Shown here in pieces: positions 47,401 through 62,400 of a DNA stretch of 64,000 nt. Below the pieces are notes generated by a model. The model saw only the letters and a program-made list of their open reading frames with translations. It did no database searches and was not told the origin of the DNA. Position 1 is the stretch's first letter. Each line of letters starts with the position of its first letter. The translations under genes and the position numbers were made by a program. The DNA comes from Luzula sylvatica (taxonomy: Eukaryota > Streptophyta > Magnoliopsida > Poales > Juncaceae), in NCBI GenBank assembly GCA_946800325.1, contig OX326956.1, forward strand, positions 16,694,667 to 16,758,666, in the 5' to 3' direction.

Positions 47401-50400
47401 CCAAATGGCGATGACTATTAAAAAACAAAAGAAACTTCCTCTTTGTGGTCCGAACCCATCTCAAATGTTCATAAAATTGACAACCCTCATAATCTCAACT
47501 CGATCACAAAATCTTTGTCCCCCTTCTTTATCAAGGTTCTTATCGAACTATTACCGTTTCACAAATGCAAATCTTCCGAAACAGTCGATTCTACCACAAA
47601 TACAACCTTATTGAGATCGACCTAATATGGAATTTTTTCAGTAATGTCTGCCTATGCAACTTGGTCCAATCCGGGATCTTAATTAAGTGGAACAATAAAC
47701 TTTGAAAGATCCGATGCCTCACAAAGATCAAGTTCTTTGCAAGGTTGGCCATTGGCCTATCAAGATCGATTACTCATATCGAAAAATATCTTAAAAATAG
47801 ATGGCCAAATTCGCATTATATCCCAAATTGTACACTGAAACGGTCTCCCAACTTTTCCTCCAATGTATGTTTGCATGACAAATATGGTCGAGGACTTCAA
47901 TTTCTTCCAAGACAACAATCTAATTGCATGGCAACATTATTGATCAATGGCTCACTAAAAGAGCTCACTTCAAGAACCGGAAAAACAAAACATGGGATAA
48001 TATATGATAAAGGCGGAGCGGAATCATCTTTACAAACAAAAGCAACAGCGATCATTTACTATGCTCCCCAGATTCTCTCAACATTGTCGATCTGGAAGAT
48101 TAGTGGTTAATGATCTTTTTAATTAACCCAAATAAATTAGATTAATGATTAATTACTATTGAATTAAGATACATATGGATTAACCATTAATAATTAATAT
48201 TCATTAATTGTTAGTTAAGTGTGGTTGAATTACTTAAGTGGTAGATTAATTGTTAATCTCCCACATCGAGGATGAGGAAGTGAGTTTGAGGGGCACGGTA
48301 TAATTTTCCAATGCAAAACGTGATCATGGTGTTTTAAGAAGCTAAAGAGAGGCAATGAGATGACAGTAACAGTGTGTAAAGGACGCCTCCCATTTAGTTG
48401 GAAATAAATAACACACCTTACTAATCACTATCTATCTTCCTCCAATTATAATCATAATCACCGGACTCTCTCACTAAATCCCTATATGGACTATCTTTCG
48501 AAACAAAAAAATCCTAGAGCTTTGCTGGCCTTCCATAAGATACTTTCCAAAAATACATATAAACAGTTCATTTTATTCTTTGTTTTCAGTTTTCAAAATT
48601 TAAATAACTTGGAAGTATAATGTAGTAAATGTGGAAAGGTAATTAAGGATGGAAACCAAATAAATTTGGGAATGATGATAGAAGGGAAACAAATTGATCA
48701 AACAAAGAGAGGAGATAAATATTCGATAGAGCGATAGTGTATCTGAAAGAACAAATCTAACATAATAAAATCGTACGCGAAATATTAGAAATTTAAGCAA
48801 ACCTCTCTCGTAGTGAGCAAAACTTTCGTGACACAACTTCCAATATCCTTGTATAATTTGTCTTGCATCCTGTTGACGACATCGTCGAATTCTTCTGGTA
48901 GATCTGAAAAGCATGTTCGCACCAAATAGTTTTAGTACAAATAAGAAGTTTCACTAAGCTAACAAAGTAAATTATACCGTAAAAAATATAACAAGAAGTT
49001 ATATTGTGTAACTTGCTTATTAACACCGATGACCTATGTTGCACGGATACGGATACGGGTTTCGTATCCGATACGATACGGATACGGCGATATGAAAATT
49101 TTCAAAAATTACGGATACGAATACGACTATGTAATTATTATTTTAATATATTTATATTGTATATAATAAATAAATAATAATTTAAATAATAAATTAATAA
49201 TATTTTAAATTTAATATGATAACAATAAACAAATATACCTAATAATACAAGTATCATAAAAGTATCTTAAATTTATTCCAGAAGTATTCTAGAACTAATT
49301 TAAAAGTATCCTAAAATTATCCTATATAATTTATTTAAAAATATTATGAACAAAATATATAATGTGCCGAAATATCATAAATGAAGTATTCCAACCGTAT
49401 CCTGAAAGTATCTCCTATCCGTATTCTTGCCGTATCCGAAAAAATAAATATTAAAATATCTGAATACGTCACGTGACGTATCCGAGCCGTATCGTATCCG
49501 TATCCGTAACGGATATCCGTATCTTCAGAATAATTCTGCATTTTTGAAGAATCCGCGTAACATAACCGATGATCGAATCTAAGTTTGTGTTTATGATTGA
49601 CTACAAACAATGATTGTAAAACTCTTCTAAATCATAAATGCCCTCAATTTCGTTTTAGTGATTTGTTCGAACCTAACACATGTTGTCGTGACCGTGAAAC
49701 GTAACTTTCTTTCTAAAGATTTATGAATGTGGTTTAGTGTTTGCCAACCAAATTGTGAACTTGTCAAAAAATTCAATATAATCTTCAAACAAAATCCTCT
49801 CGGAGATCATACACAATCATATGAAAAAACAAAATTTAAGAAATCAGGTTTCGCTATTTGAGCTACCTCGAGTTCAAACGAACGTCGATTCGAGATTCTT
49901 TGTTAGCCCTAGCTATTTTTGGGAATTCTAATTTTTTTGCCAGCCCTAGCCATTTGATTGGAAATCTAAATTTTAGGAATTGAATTCATGTCCTTATAAT
50001 CATTATTAACGGCAAACTCATTATTTTATAAATATATTCTATTTATTCTATTAAAACATAAGACATATTCAAACATAAAAATTTATTCTGCGTTTATCGA
50101 TTAAAATTTAGACATGTAAAGTTTCTTATTAATATATGTTGGACAAAAAAATCAATTTAGTGACTTAAATCATATGTAATCTGACTCAAAAAATCTTGAA
50201 TCCGTCCCTGCATATTGATCTTTGTTCTTGCTAAAACTAATTCCATATTAGGTGGTTATCTTGAAATGACTTCTTTTAGTACCTGTTCGGCAAAACGGAT
50301 TAAGAGTGGAATAGCATAAATATTTGGAATAGCCGGCTTTTCCATGCCGAACAGAGGTAGAATAAAACAGAATTATGGGTGGAAAATGGAATTTCTCCTC

Positions 50401-53400
50401 TTCCACAGGGTACATGGAAGATGTTTATTCCACGAAATAAGCACAATTTGTGGACGAAAATGCCCTTTTTACTTCCACTGACTGCACACGTGGCAATAAA
50501 TAATAATATTCAATTTCTACAATCTTAGCCATGGCACATAAGCAGACGAGAGAAAAACCATCACTCTGAAGTCTTTCTCCGGCCTATTCCCGGCAATTCA
50601 TCGATGACCTCGTCGATTTGAGGTATTCAATCACATAGATTTTTTTTTCTCTATTTAAAGAGATCCATATCATAGTGGCTTACGATGATTTTTTGGTCAC
50701 CGAGCTATCTCGAGCCACCGTGCTCCGCCGTGTCTGAGCTATCTCGAGATATACTCTGTTTTTTTCATACAATGCTTATGATGATTCTTTGGTCCCTTTA
50801 TCCTTGATTGTCACTATCAATTTTCTTTCTCTGATTAAAAGGTCAATTTTGATTAATTTTCTTCACTTTCAATCAATTATTTCATTTAAATGTTTATTTG
50901 ATGATTTGTTTAGAAATTTGGAAACTGGTACGAGAAAGATTTGGGAAGGTAAACGAAAGAATAGTTCTATTGGTACTGGTACTCATGGAGTCATGGTACG
51001 CCTTTAAATTGGTACAAGGAAGAGTTGTGGTTATATTTTTGGTACCAATACTGATGGGAAAGACCATACAAAACTAATTAGAAACTAATATTACAAAACT
51101 AATTAGAACCAAATTATTTTGCATTAAAATTGCTAATTTGTTTGAAATTGAGAAATTAAGGGTGGGGCATTGAGGGACTGGTATTGGTAATTGGGTGATA
51201 AAACTAATATTACAAAACTAATTAGAAACTGTTAACATGTTTATATTTTGAAAAGGGACGGTACCAATTGGTACCAACAATAATATGATGTATTTTTTCC
51301 TATATTAGCTCCAATCATTTTGATATACTCATATTTATAAAATGAATTGTTGATTTTTCTAGTAATATATGTATACTTAAAATTTGTTATTAATTTGTAA
51401 AAAAAATATTTTCTTTTTTTTACTAAATTGAATAATTGACTAATTATAAATTATAAAACAAGGGTATTTTGGTCATTGATAACAATTCATACATTTTAAT
51501 CGACATTCTTATTCTAACTACAATGCCGAACACACATGGAATAAAATGGAATTGTTGACTAGTCTCTCTTCCACTATTTCTCTATTCCATGTGTCGCCGA
51601 ACGAGCCCTTAAAGTCTAGTTAGTTGTGTACAAAAAGGAATGTTACATGTGCATACGTGCTTCTTCTAAATTTCATTGCGCTAATTATTTTTTTGACAAT
51701 TAGTAATAAATCAAAATAATGACGTGTGCATTTAAAAAATGTGTGTATAAGTAAATGGGATTGTAGGGAGAACTCACACTTTGTAAACTCCGTGTACATT
51801 GTAAGGTACTCGAGAAATAAAGTCTGTGAGGTCTCTTCGTCTTTACAGAATAAACGACTAGATTCCTCAATTTTTTTCTTATTATCTTCGAGTAATGACT
51901 GCCTTTTTGAATCTAGCATTTTTTCACATCGAAATTTTAGACCCTGCAAACAAGGAATACAGATATCAATCTAGGGGGCTTCTATCATACACCCCTTTCA
52001 TTATCATACACCTATTTTCAAGGGTATTTGAAGTAATTATCCATTTATGAATATTTAAGGTAAGATATCAAATATATTTATCAATTAATGTTGAACTAAA
52101 TTAGAATTTTTTATAGTTCATTAAACAAAAATGTCCATAAAAGATAAATTTTATGATACACCCTTTTACAAATATAATTAATTGCTAAAATACCCAAAAT
52201 ACCCTTGTAAAAGGGTGTATGATAGAACTCCCCATCAATCTATGAACATATTAATATAACATTTAGTGTTTTCGTTTAATTAATTATATATATGTAAATG
52301 GGCTCAAAGTTTCGTTGGTTGAGTCAGAAACACAAAATAAAAATAATAAGTTAACAAAAATTATCAAAATAAAAATGAAAATCTTTTGCTTTTAAAAAGG
52401 ATTGAAAATAAAATAATAAAAAATTGTTAAAATTAATATGCCTTGTCATGTGTAAAATCAAGTATAAATACAAAATTAAATAAAGCAAATATTTTTTTAA
52501 TAATTTGATTTACCACATAATAAATATGGTTTAACACCTAATTAATACGATTTTGTCACCTAATTAATACGGTTTGCCACATATTATGATTTATTATCTA
52601 AAATAATTTTATCGTTTATCATGTATTAATTTGAATTTAACATTAAATTCAGTCCATTAAATTTCTGCCAACACATGAAGTATTGTGGGGGATTGTAAAG
52701 GGGACAAATATAATTTTCCTTTCAGAAATAATCAAGTTTTGAAGTTAATTACGGAAATACCCAAGTGCGGGATCGCATATCCTGTCACTTTCAAAACATG
52801 CGGGATTTCAAATCCTGTCAAATTATTAAATGTTAATAATTATTAGTTAAACAGGCGGAATAAAAAATAGAGGAGAGAGAAGGCGGGATCACAAATACTG
52901 TCCAACGGGATTTGTGACTTCATCATCTGACATATGAAGCGACACGCCGCTAAGAAAAAAATCGATGTGATCCCAAATCCCGCCCCTTCCGTTTCCTTCC
53001 TTTCCTTCTCTCTCTCCTGGCAATTTCCTCTTTCTCCCTTTTTCGTCTTTGTTCCGGTCGAGAAGGGTAAGGTTTCTCTTCATTCTTCAACTGAGAGGGG
53101 TGTTTTTTTCTCTTCATTTTTAGCCTAGAGAGGTGATTTGTGTAGTTTTGGTGTGTTTGAGAAGTTCTTGGAAGGTGTTTGGAAGTTTGCAAGTCATTAT
53201 TTTGTTCTTCTTTCCCATCAAGGTAATTTTTTTTGCTTGTTCATGAGTATTTTTTAAGACAAAATTAGTATGATTTAGAGTATATTATTTGAAGTATTTT
53301 TACTACTTAGAGTAATTTCGGATTTTCGGATATTTATGAGTTTTTTTGTTAAATTAGGGTAATTAGCATAATTTTAGAGAATACAAAATAAGCCATATAA

Positions 53401-56400
53401 CAAGATCAGAAAAAAAATTTAGTTCAAAGATTTAAAAGAAGAGCAACACATGGGTGGTTGGTTCCCTCAAATTTTCCCAACGGAAAGAATATCTATCATG
53501 AATCATATAACAAGAAGTTTTACGGCGAACACGTGGTCTTTTTACCCGAGTATCTATGTTATGTTCAACACATTTCACATTTCACATAATTTCACATGTA
53601 TTATTAACCTTTAATAATTATTTTCTATGTATCTATGTATGACTTGAATTATGTTGTTATAAATAACTCAAAATTTTGACATTCGTAGTAAAAAAACAAT
53701 CCAAAACAAAAAACAGCATTCAGGGGCTTTCTGTCTGGACGGTGGGACGTGAGAAAGCACCCCTACAGCCCCTGAGGACGTGACTGTCAATCCCAAATGC
53801 ACCTCAGAAGCTCCGATGCTGCCCGAACTGGTGGGACCAACGGAATGGCCCCTAGAGGCCCCTGGGGCATGGAAAATCTGATTTTTCTGTAGTTTTTCCC
53901 GTTTACTCCGTTTTCAAAACGAAAAATCATGAAAGTTTTTCACGATCATTCGTAGATATTCTCAATCATCACATGATCGATCTCTAATGAATTATACTTG
54001 TTATTTTAATCGAAATTAAACTTCTAAATATCTAAATTCGTGCTAGCACATAACTTTTATACGCATGTGTATAACACTTATACGACAATTATCCGACCCT
54101 CGAATCGATGACGATCACTCTGATACCACTGTTGGGGTTCCGAAGCCTATCCCAAATCCAAGATCACACCATCTCTCTGAACGTCGATGCGGAAGAAGCA
54201 TAGAATCATACCACGTGAAATTGATCAAGTAAGAAGGATTGTTCGCTTGCTTCTATTGTCTTTTTCGTGTTTTCCACTCCAGCAACGCATGCATCTCATA
54301 CCACATGACTCGATACTGTTGGTGGATCGCCTTCCGTTTCACGTGCGTTCTTCTCGTCTCGACACCGTAAGACTCGTCCTTCATCTCTTGGTAAACCGAA
54401 ACAATTTTCGTGAAAACCTAATTCTCGATCCATTCACATACGAGAACCAAAATGATGGTTCTACTACTCGTATCTATCGTGAGTTATAGTCTCTCGGTCA
54501 CACACGCAACTACCTAAAAGAAGAGCGTATGAACCTTCTTGATGATCAATTATGTTCTCTAATGGAGAAAACTCGTTTTCTCATATTTTCTCTTTCTCTC
54601 TTTCGTTTGCGCTCTTTCAACAATTGATAGAATGATTTGGAAACGACTAATTAATTAATTGTCTTTTTGGCTCTAGAGAGCACATCTTATTTATGGCAAA
54701 AGATAAGGACGGACCAAAACGTATGTATAAATATTATACACATTTATGGATAAGATCTAGTGAAAAGACATCTCTTGAAATATAAAACTGCATACACCAT
54801 TTCAGTATTCGGTTGAAACGAAATTGTTAAATCGTTCAAACTGAATTCATGCCTTCATGATAGTTGTAGATAATCGGATTATCTTTCCACCCAATTTGGT
54901 CCGGCCCAATTGGAGTTCGGATGCGAATGTTATGACGGTTTTACTAATTGTATGTCAAACTATCGCATCCTTTCGGTATTCCATTAAAACGAAAAAAAAA
55001 TTAATCACTCAAATGAAAAATAATTCTTCATGAAAGTTTTAGATAATCTTATTATATAACCAACTCAATTCGATAAATTCAAATCGGAGTTATTATGTAA
55101 AAGTTATGCTAGTTTTACTAAAATTGGTTCAACTGAAATTTTTGATTTTCTTCAGAGAATCGTTTTTTATCAATTTAATTATGTATATCTAATATACATA
55201 TGTGCATCTAATATACACATTATTTATGGTCACGAACGCATGCATTCGTATGTCCTTATACGTATCATTTTACCGTTGATCTAAACATGTATTTCCTTCC
55301 GTGCGGTCTCCAAGTCCGAATAAAAAATAATCCTTATAAATATATTTGTCTTTATTTTTTTGAGTTGTATTAATATGTCTTCATCTTCATCTTCATCTTA
55401 TTCTTCTTATGCAAATACATTATTTTTCTTCTTCATCCAGCTATGACTTCATCTTCTGTTTCACTAAACGGTGATGGGAAGGGGTTGAGATCAAAGAGAC
55501 ACATTTTGGTAGAACCAACATCCTCCTTCAGTTCCCCACAAAAATGGATCCGTGATCAATTGTGGTATTAATTTCATCAGATATTTCGAGAAAACACATG
55601 TAGAAATCTTATACATACATCACGAAATATTTATTGTCTTAACCCAAAACATTAAAGGATTGCCATATTGTGATGAATTTCGTGTAAGTTATAACAACGT
55701 TCATTTGAAAGTTCCTTTTTTGGTATTATTGAGTACTTTTTTGTGTTTCATTTCTATAGAAATGTTATCGGTGGCAAATCGGCACGTGCACAAATATAAA
55801 GGAAGTCATCCAATTTTCCGGTTTTTGTAAGATGCATTGGAAAATAATTGTTAAAGAAATGTACTACTTCATGAGCAGAGATTGCATTTTGAAAGATATG
55901 TATGTGGATCTATGATTTCAAACATGAATTCCGGGAGAAAGAAAGAATATGCACGCGCACACAGTTCGAGAATGAGTACAAGTGAAGGAGCATTTCTGCA
56001 TGTAGCCTCTTTTAGAATAAAAATTCAAAAACTAACTTCTTTTTCGAAAATATTCCAAAAATAATCCCTTTCGGGTTTTTAAATCTCGCCGCTACAGTGT
56101 TTTCGGGTTTTTAAATCTCGCCGCTACAGTGTTTTGGGAAAAAAAATATTCTCCTTCAAAATGTACCCACCGAATTCTCCATTATTTAACTATTACATTT
56201 AATTAACGTGATAATTATAACATATCATTAAATATTAACTAATATTTATTCCAATTTATTCTAATTTATGAATTCGAATAAATATTAATTATGTATTAAG
56301 TTAATAACTAACAGCAAAATTAATATATCAATAATAGAGAATTCGGTGGGTACATTTGAATTCATAAATATTAATTTTATTGTTAGCTATTAACTTAATA

Positions 56401-59400
56401 CATAATTAATATTTATTCGAATTCATGAATTGGAATAAATATTAGTTAATATTTAATGATATGTTGTAATTATCACGTTAATTAAATGTAATAGTTAAAT
56501 AATGGAGAATTCGGTGGGTACATTTTGAAGGAAAATAAATCTTTTTTTTCCTCAAAACACCGTAGCGGCGGGATTTAAAAACCCGAAAGGGATTATTTTT
56601 GGAATATTTACGAAAAGGAAGTTATTTTTGGAATATTTTCTAAAAGGAGGTTAGTTTTTGAATTTTTATTCTAAAAAGAATTACATGTCGAAATGCTCCA
56701 CAAGTGAAACCCCCGTACAAACGAAGACACATATATAAGGACATATTCGGGAAGGGAGTCAAAAACGATGTGGACATTTTGGATAATGAAGTCAAAAGGT
56801 TTCTTGAGATTCCGATGAAGTAATATAGTTAATGTTTGTTTTGAGTTTTTATTTTCTTCCATGTCGAAATGTGTTATGTTTTAGTATATGTTATGTAGTA
56901 ATGTGTGTTTAATGCTTCTGTCTCAGCAGTCGGTATAACGTTGATTGCTGCTTTATTAATTACTAGCATTACCCCCGCGCAATTGCGCGGGGCTGTTCGG
57001 GTTTATAAGTAATGTAGTTGAAAAAAATTGTTGTTCGTTTTGTGTATGTGACTTTCTTTTTGTAATCATTATTATATGTGTAATTTAGTGTGTTGTGTGC
57101 GAGTGAAATTTTGTAGCAAAAATCGTTTGAAAATTTTAAGAGCCGGATTTCTTGAATAATTCAAACGGTTATTGCTAAAAAAATTATCTATATTTTATAC
57201 TTCATAAGTAAAATAAGGAAAAAGAACGAATGAGTCGTCATGAAATTTATTAAGAACATAATAGTTCAGAAAACATTGCTGAAAAAAAGAGTGTTTTTAA
57301 TTTCACAAATCTTTAATTTCGCTACATATTTAGTACAAATATTTTTCGTCCTTTGTGTGGTCAGCCAACAACAAAGTTTGACGATGTCATCGCTAACCGT
57401 TTCGTTCGAATCTTTAATTTAAATTATGTCATGATTATTCGCACATCCATGATTTGGTATATTTTTAACCCCCTAATTTTTTTTGGATATTATAAAAAAT
57501 TCTCTATCTTTTCGTAAACTCCCAAAAAAAAAAACTCTTTACCAAACTTTTATTTTAAAATACTCCTTATGGATGATATTAATTTTTTTTTTTCCAAAAT
57601 ACCCTCCAAATCTCATATGTAATAATTAAAACTTATTTTTGTTATTTTTTATTAATTTTAAGAAAATTCATAAACACTTCTTAACACGTAGTGATTTAAA
57701 AAAATTTAAATTATTACATATTTTGTTTATATAATTTTAATATTACATTCTTTATTCATAAAAAAACTAACATTAAATGATAATAAATAAACACTTTGCA
57801 AATATATTCATAGAAAATATCTATTTAAACATCTATTTTTTATTTTAGTTTTCTTTTTATGTATTTTTTAATAGTTTTGTGATATTTTATTTTTAAATAT
57901 TTGCAAGATGTTCTTTTATTAATATTGTTCAACTTATTATAATTTTATTTTAGTTTTTCAAGAAAAATAATAAAGGACCAAAATGTAAATTTTAAAACTT
58001 CGGAGGACAAAAATGCAAATATAAAGGACCAAAATGTGAAAAAAGGACAAAAATATAATTTTTTTTTAAAAATATGACCAATTTGAGGCCCCTGGACTAA
58101 AATGTAAATTTCAAAACTTCGAAGGGTCAAAATGCAAATATAAAGGACCAAAATGAGAAAAAAGGACCAAAATGTAAATTTTTTTCGAAAAAAGGACCAA
58201 TTTGTAAATAAAAAAGGACCAAAATGTAAATTTTTTTCGAAAAAAGGACCAATTTATAAATCAAAAAGGACTAAAATGTAAAAAAAGAAAAAAAAATTTA
58301 TAAATAGGCCCCTGGTGACGTGGCTGCACCAGGCAAGAAAAATAATAAAGGACCAAAATGTAAATTTTAAAACTTCGAAGGACCAAAATGCAAATATAAA
58401 GGACCGAAATGTGATAAAGAAGGACCAAAATGTAATTTTTTTTAAAAAACAGGACCAATTTGAGGGCCCTGGACCAAAATGTGCATATTAAAACATCGAA
58501 GGACCAAAATGCAAATATAAAGGACCAAAATGTAATTTTTTGTTAAAAAAAAGGACCAATTTGTAAATCAAAAAGGACCAAAATGTAAAAAAATATTTTT
58601 TTTTACAAATAGACCCCTGGTGACGTGGCTGCCTGGACTAAAATATAAATTTCAAAACTTCGAAGGCCAAAATGCAAATATAAAGGACCAAAATGTAATT
58701 TTTTTTAAAAAACAGGACCAATTTGAGGCCCCTGGACCAAAATGTGAATATTAAAATTTCGAAGGACCAAAATGCAAATATAAAGGACCAAAATGTAAAA
58801 AAGAAGGACCAAAATGTAATTTTTTTTAAAAAAGGACCAATTTGTAAATCAAAAAGGACCAAAATGTAAAAAATATTTTATTTTTACAAATAGACCCCTG
58901 GTGACGTGGCTGCCTGGACTAAAATATAAATTTCAAAACTTCGAAGGGCCAAAATGCAAATATAAAGGACCAAAATGTAAAAAAAAGGACCAAAATGTAA
59001 TTTGATTGCGAAAAAAGGACCAAAATGCAAATATAAAGGACCGAAATGTGATAAAGAAGGACCAAAATGTAATTTTTTTTTAAAAACAGGACCAATTTGA
59101 GGCCCCTGGACCAAAATGTGAATATTAAAACTTCGAAGGACCAAAATGCAAATATAAAGGACCAAAATGTAAAAAAAAGGACCAAAATGTAATTTTTTTT
59201 TTTAAAAAGGACCAATTTGTAAATCAAAAAGGACCAAAATGTAAAAAAAATATTTTTTTTACGAATAGGCCCCTGGTGACGTGGCTGCACCAGGAGGCAG
59301 CAAATCCCCTTGCATTAGTATATAGATAGATATGTCGCGACGCCTACTCTCCGAAGGAAGCTTCTTTCCTTTTCTAAATATATATTTCATTCTGTCTTTT

Positions 59401-62400
59401 GCTATTCTATGTGTGTTAGGTATAATATTTACTTATTATATGTGTTATGTTTACATTTTTTTTAGATTTAAGTTATATGTTTAAATGTGTTCTCTTTTAG
59501 TATTTTTTTTTATAACTTTAAGAGATAATGTTATAACTTTAAATTATAAAATAAAACAAAAAAAATACAAACTACACTACTTAAAAAGATGTACAATTTT
59601 TGTATTTATTAATTCTCTATTTCTCAATCCAATTTTGTTAAAAATATTGTTCAAGATGTAATAGCAATATTTTTGGAGGTAAACAAACAAAATAAACACC
59701 ATAATTTTATTTATTAATCAATTTAGTTAGTTAAGATTTATAAATTGTATTCAGGTTTATAAATTAATCAGGAATTAATTAAACAAATCATAGTTTAAAA
59801 CTGGCGGGATCCCAGATCCCGCACTTGGTTAGTACTGGAATAAATTTGCAAACTTGGTTATTTCTTAAATAAATTTTCGAAAGGTGGCTATTTTTGAAAA
59901 ATGCACCTTTCTATAATATTATTATAGGATATATTTTTAGGATAGACGCTTTTGAGTATGTGATTTTGTTTGTATTTAATCACATTTCTTTCTATTTTTT
60001 TATCGTTTAAATATGTGGTATATTTTAAATTTAAAAAAAAATACATATTATTATATTCTTGAATATACTTTAGAGATTAATAGAGATATATTTTGCAATT
60101 ATTACGAATTTCATTAAACACAAAACTTATCAGTACCTGTAATATCATATTTCTAAATTGAACTTCTTGGCGTGTTTTTTCATGTAGATCGTACTTGGTT
60201 GTTTGTCGGTGATACCTACATACAAATAATTATGTCGTAGTGAGTATATTATTTTAGGAAATAAATCGTTCAATAAAGTATACATATTATATTTTATACG
60301 GATCAGGATCTGAATAATATGACTAATATTTGATTTAATAAAATATGATCGATTTAAAGAGATTCATGGACTAATACTAACACTAATGCTGTAATGCATA
60401 ATATAATAATGGGCATAATCAGATATGGAATAAAAAAACAAATTATACGACGGAGTCTAACCACCAACCCCAGTGCATTTCTCGATCTTGGAGGTATCGG
60501 GACCGTTAGTCCCTGAATCCGTCCCTGGACATAACTGTTTTGAATAACCATTTATGTAACTGTAAATATGTCCTTGTATTTATGATGCAACGTTAATCAT
60601 AATTTGATATTGAAATTTCTCTTCATCTTTCTCTCCCTCAGTCCATCTATATATCTCTATTATATGTATTTCTTAGTCACTTCTGGTACCGAAATTAACA
60701 GAATGGATAATGATTTGGACTGGTTTGGTAAAATCTGTACAAAACGAATACATATTATAATTTACCACGAAATAAGGTCTTATTCTTACCGAGTAAACGT
60801 AGTCTCCAATAATTTCATTAGTTTTAAAGCGAAGGTATTTGGACATGTTTTGTCTTCCATAGCATTCAAAGAGTTGTAATCCTGAGTTACGCAGTAATTT
60901 TATAAGTTAGTTGAATTAAATACCATTGAGAACGCCTCCAATGACCAGTTCAAAAATTACCTCCTTATATGGACTAGATTCGACAATCTGTTTTCTGATG
61001 AATTCACACATTTCTTTTGATTTTACCATCTAGCAATAGAGAAGAGAATTAGTTCTCAAAAGTACAAGGAGCAGTTTGAGGCTGGAGACACTATTCAAGG
61101 CAAACAAAAGATATATTGTTTTGGAATACGCAAACCTCTATATCTGGCATTTCTTGAGACAACAATTTCTTCAAACTTTCTTTACGATCTTGTCGGACCC
61201 CACGAACTGCAGACATATATTGATAGTAATCGTCGACCAGGCCTGTAATAAACAAAAACTAATTACTATCGTCCCAAGAGAAATATATATTTATTTTTTT
61301 GAGAAAAATAAAGAGGACTCATATATCACTCGTCTATTGCATTTTCATTAATACATATACAATTACTATAAAATTTAGAATCCCAACATTGGAATTCTAA
61401 ATCCTACAAAGTTCCCTCATGCTATTAACTGTTAATTGAAATGTGTTGATGGGACTGTTAATTGAATTGTTTGGAACTGTTAATTAGAAGTTTGGATTCT
61501 CTATAAAAATTGGGAGGTAAAATTGAGCCACGGATTAACAATCAATCCGTGACGTCATGCTGACTCAATCGGCATTGTTGGGAGGGAATCTCAGGAGAAG
61601 AGTACAATTTCAGTAATATTTATAATCTACTAATACACCTTTAATAGAACAATCAAACGCATTTAAATATTTATAATTATAATATTTATAACCTACTAAT
61701 ACACACCTTTAGTAGAACGATCAAACGAATTTAAATATTTATAACCTACTAATACACACCTTTAGTAGAATGATCAAACGAATTTAAATATTTATAATTA
61801 TAATATTTATAACCCACTAATACACACCTTTAGTAGAACGATCCAACGAATTTAAATATTTATAATTATAATATTTATAACCTACTAATACACACCTTTA
61901 GTAGAACGATCCCACGAATTTAAATATTTATAATTATAATATGTATAACCTACTAATACACACCTTTAGTAGAACGATCAAACGAATTTAAATATTTATA
62001 ATTATAATATTTATAACCTACTAATACACACTAAAAGAACGATCAAACGAATTTAAATATTTATAACCAACTAATACACCCCTTTAGTAGAACGATCAAA
62101 CAAATTTAAATATTTATAATTATAATATTGATAACCTACTAATACACACCTTTAGTAGAATGATCAAACGAATTTAAATATTTATAATTATAATATTTAT
62201 AACCCACTAATACACACCTTTAGTAGAACGATCCAACGAATTTAAATATTTATAATTATAATATTTATAACCTACTAATACACACCTTTAGTAGAACGAT
62301 CAAACGAATTTAAATATTTATAACCTACTAATACACACCTTTAGTAGAACGATCAAACGAATTTAAATATTTATAACCAACTAATACACACCTTTAGTAG

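Noticed and set aside
48793..49044. Open frames at the gene A exon 48903-48803 in two other frames
   Set aside because: Only the third frame (DLPEEFDDVVNRMQDK) keeps phase with the neighbouring exons.
55552..55830. 92-codon open frame
   Set aside because: No recognised motif, no start context and AT-driven composition in a mobile-element-rich intron.
57945..59290. Minus-strand membrane-like proteins with FWSF/YICIL repeats
   Set aside because: They arise from the GGACCAAAATG tandem repeat of the Helitron; frames are interrupted and have no independent signal.
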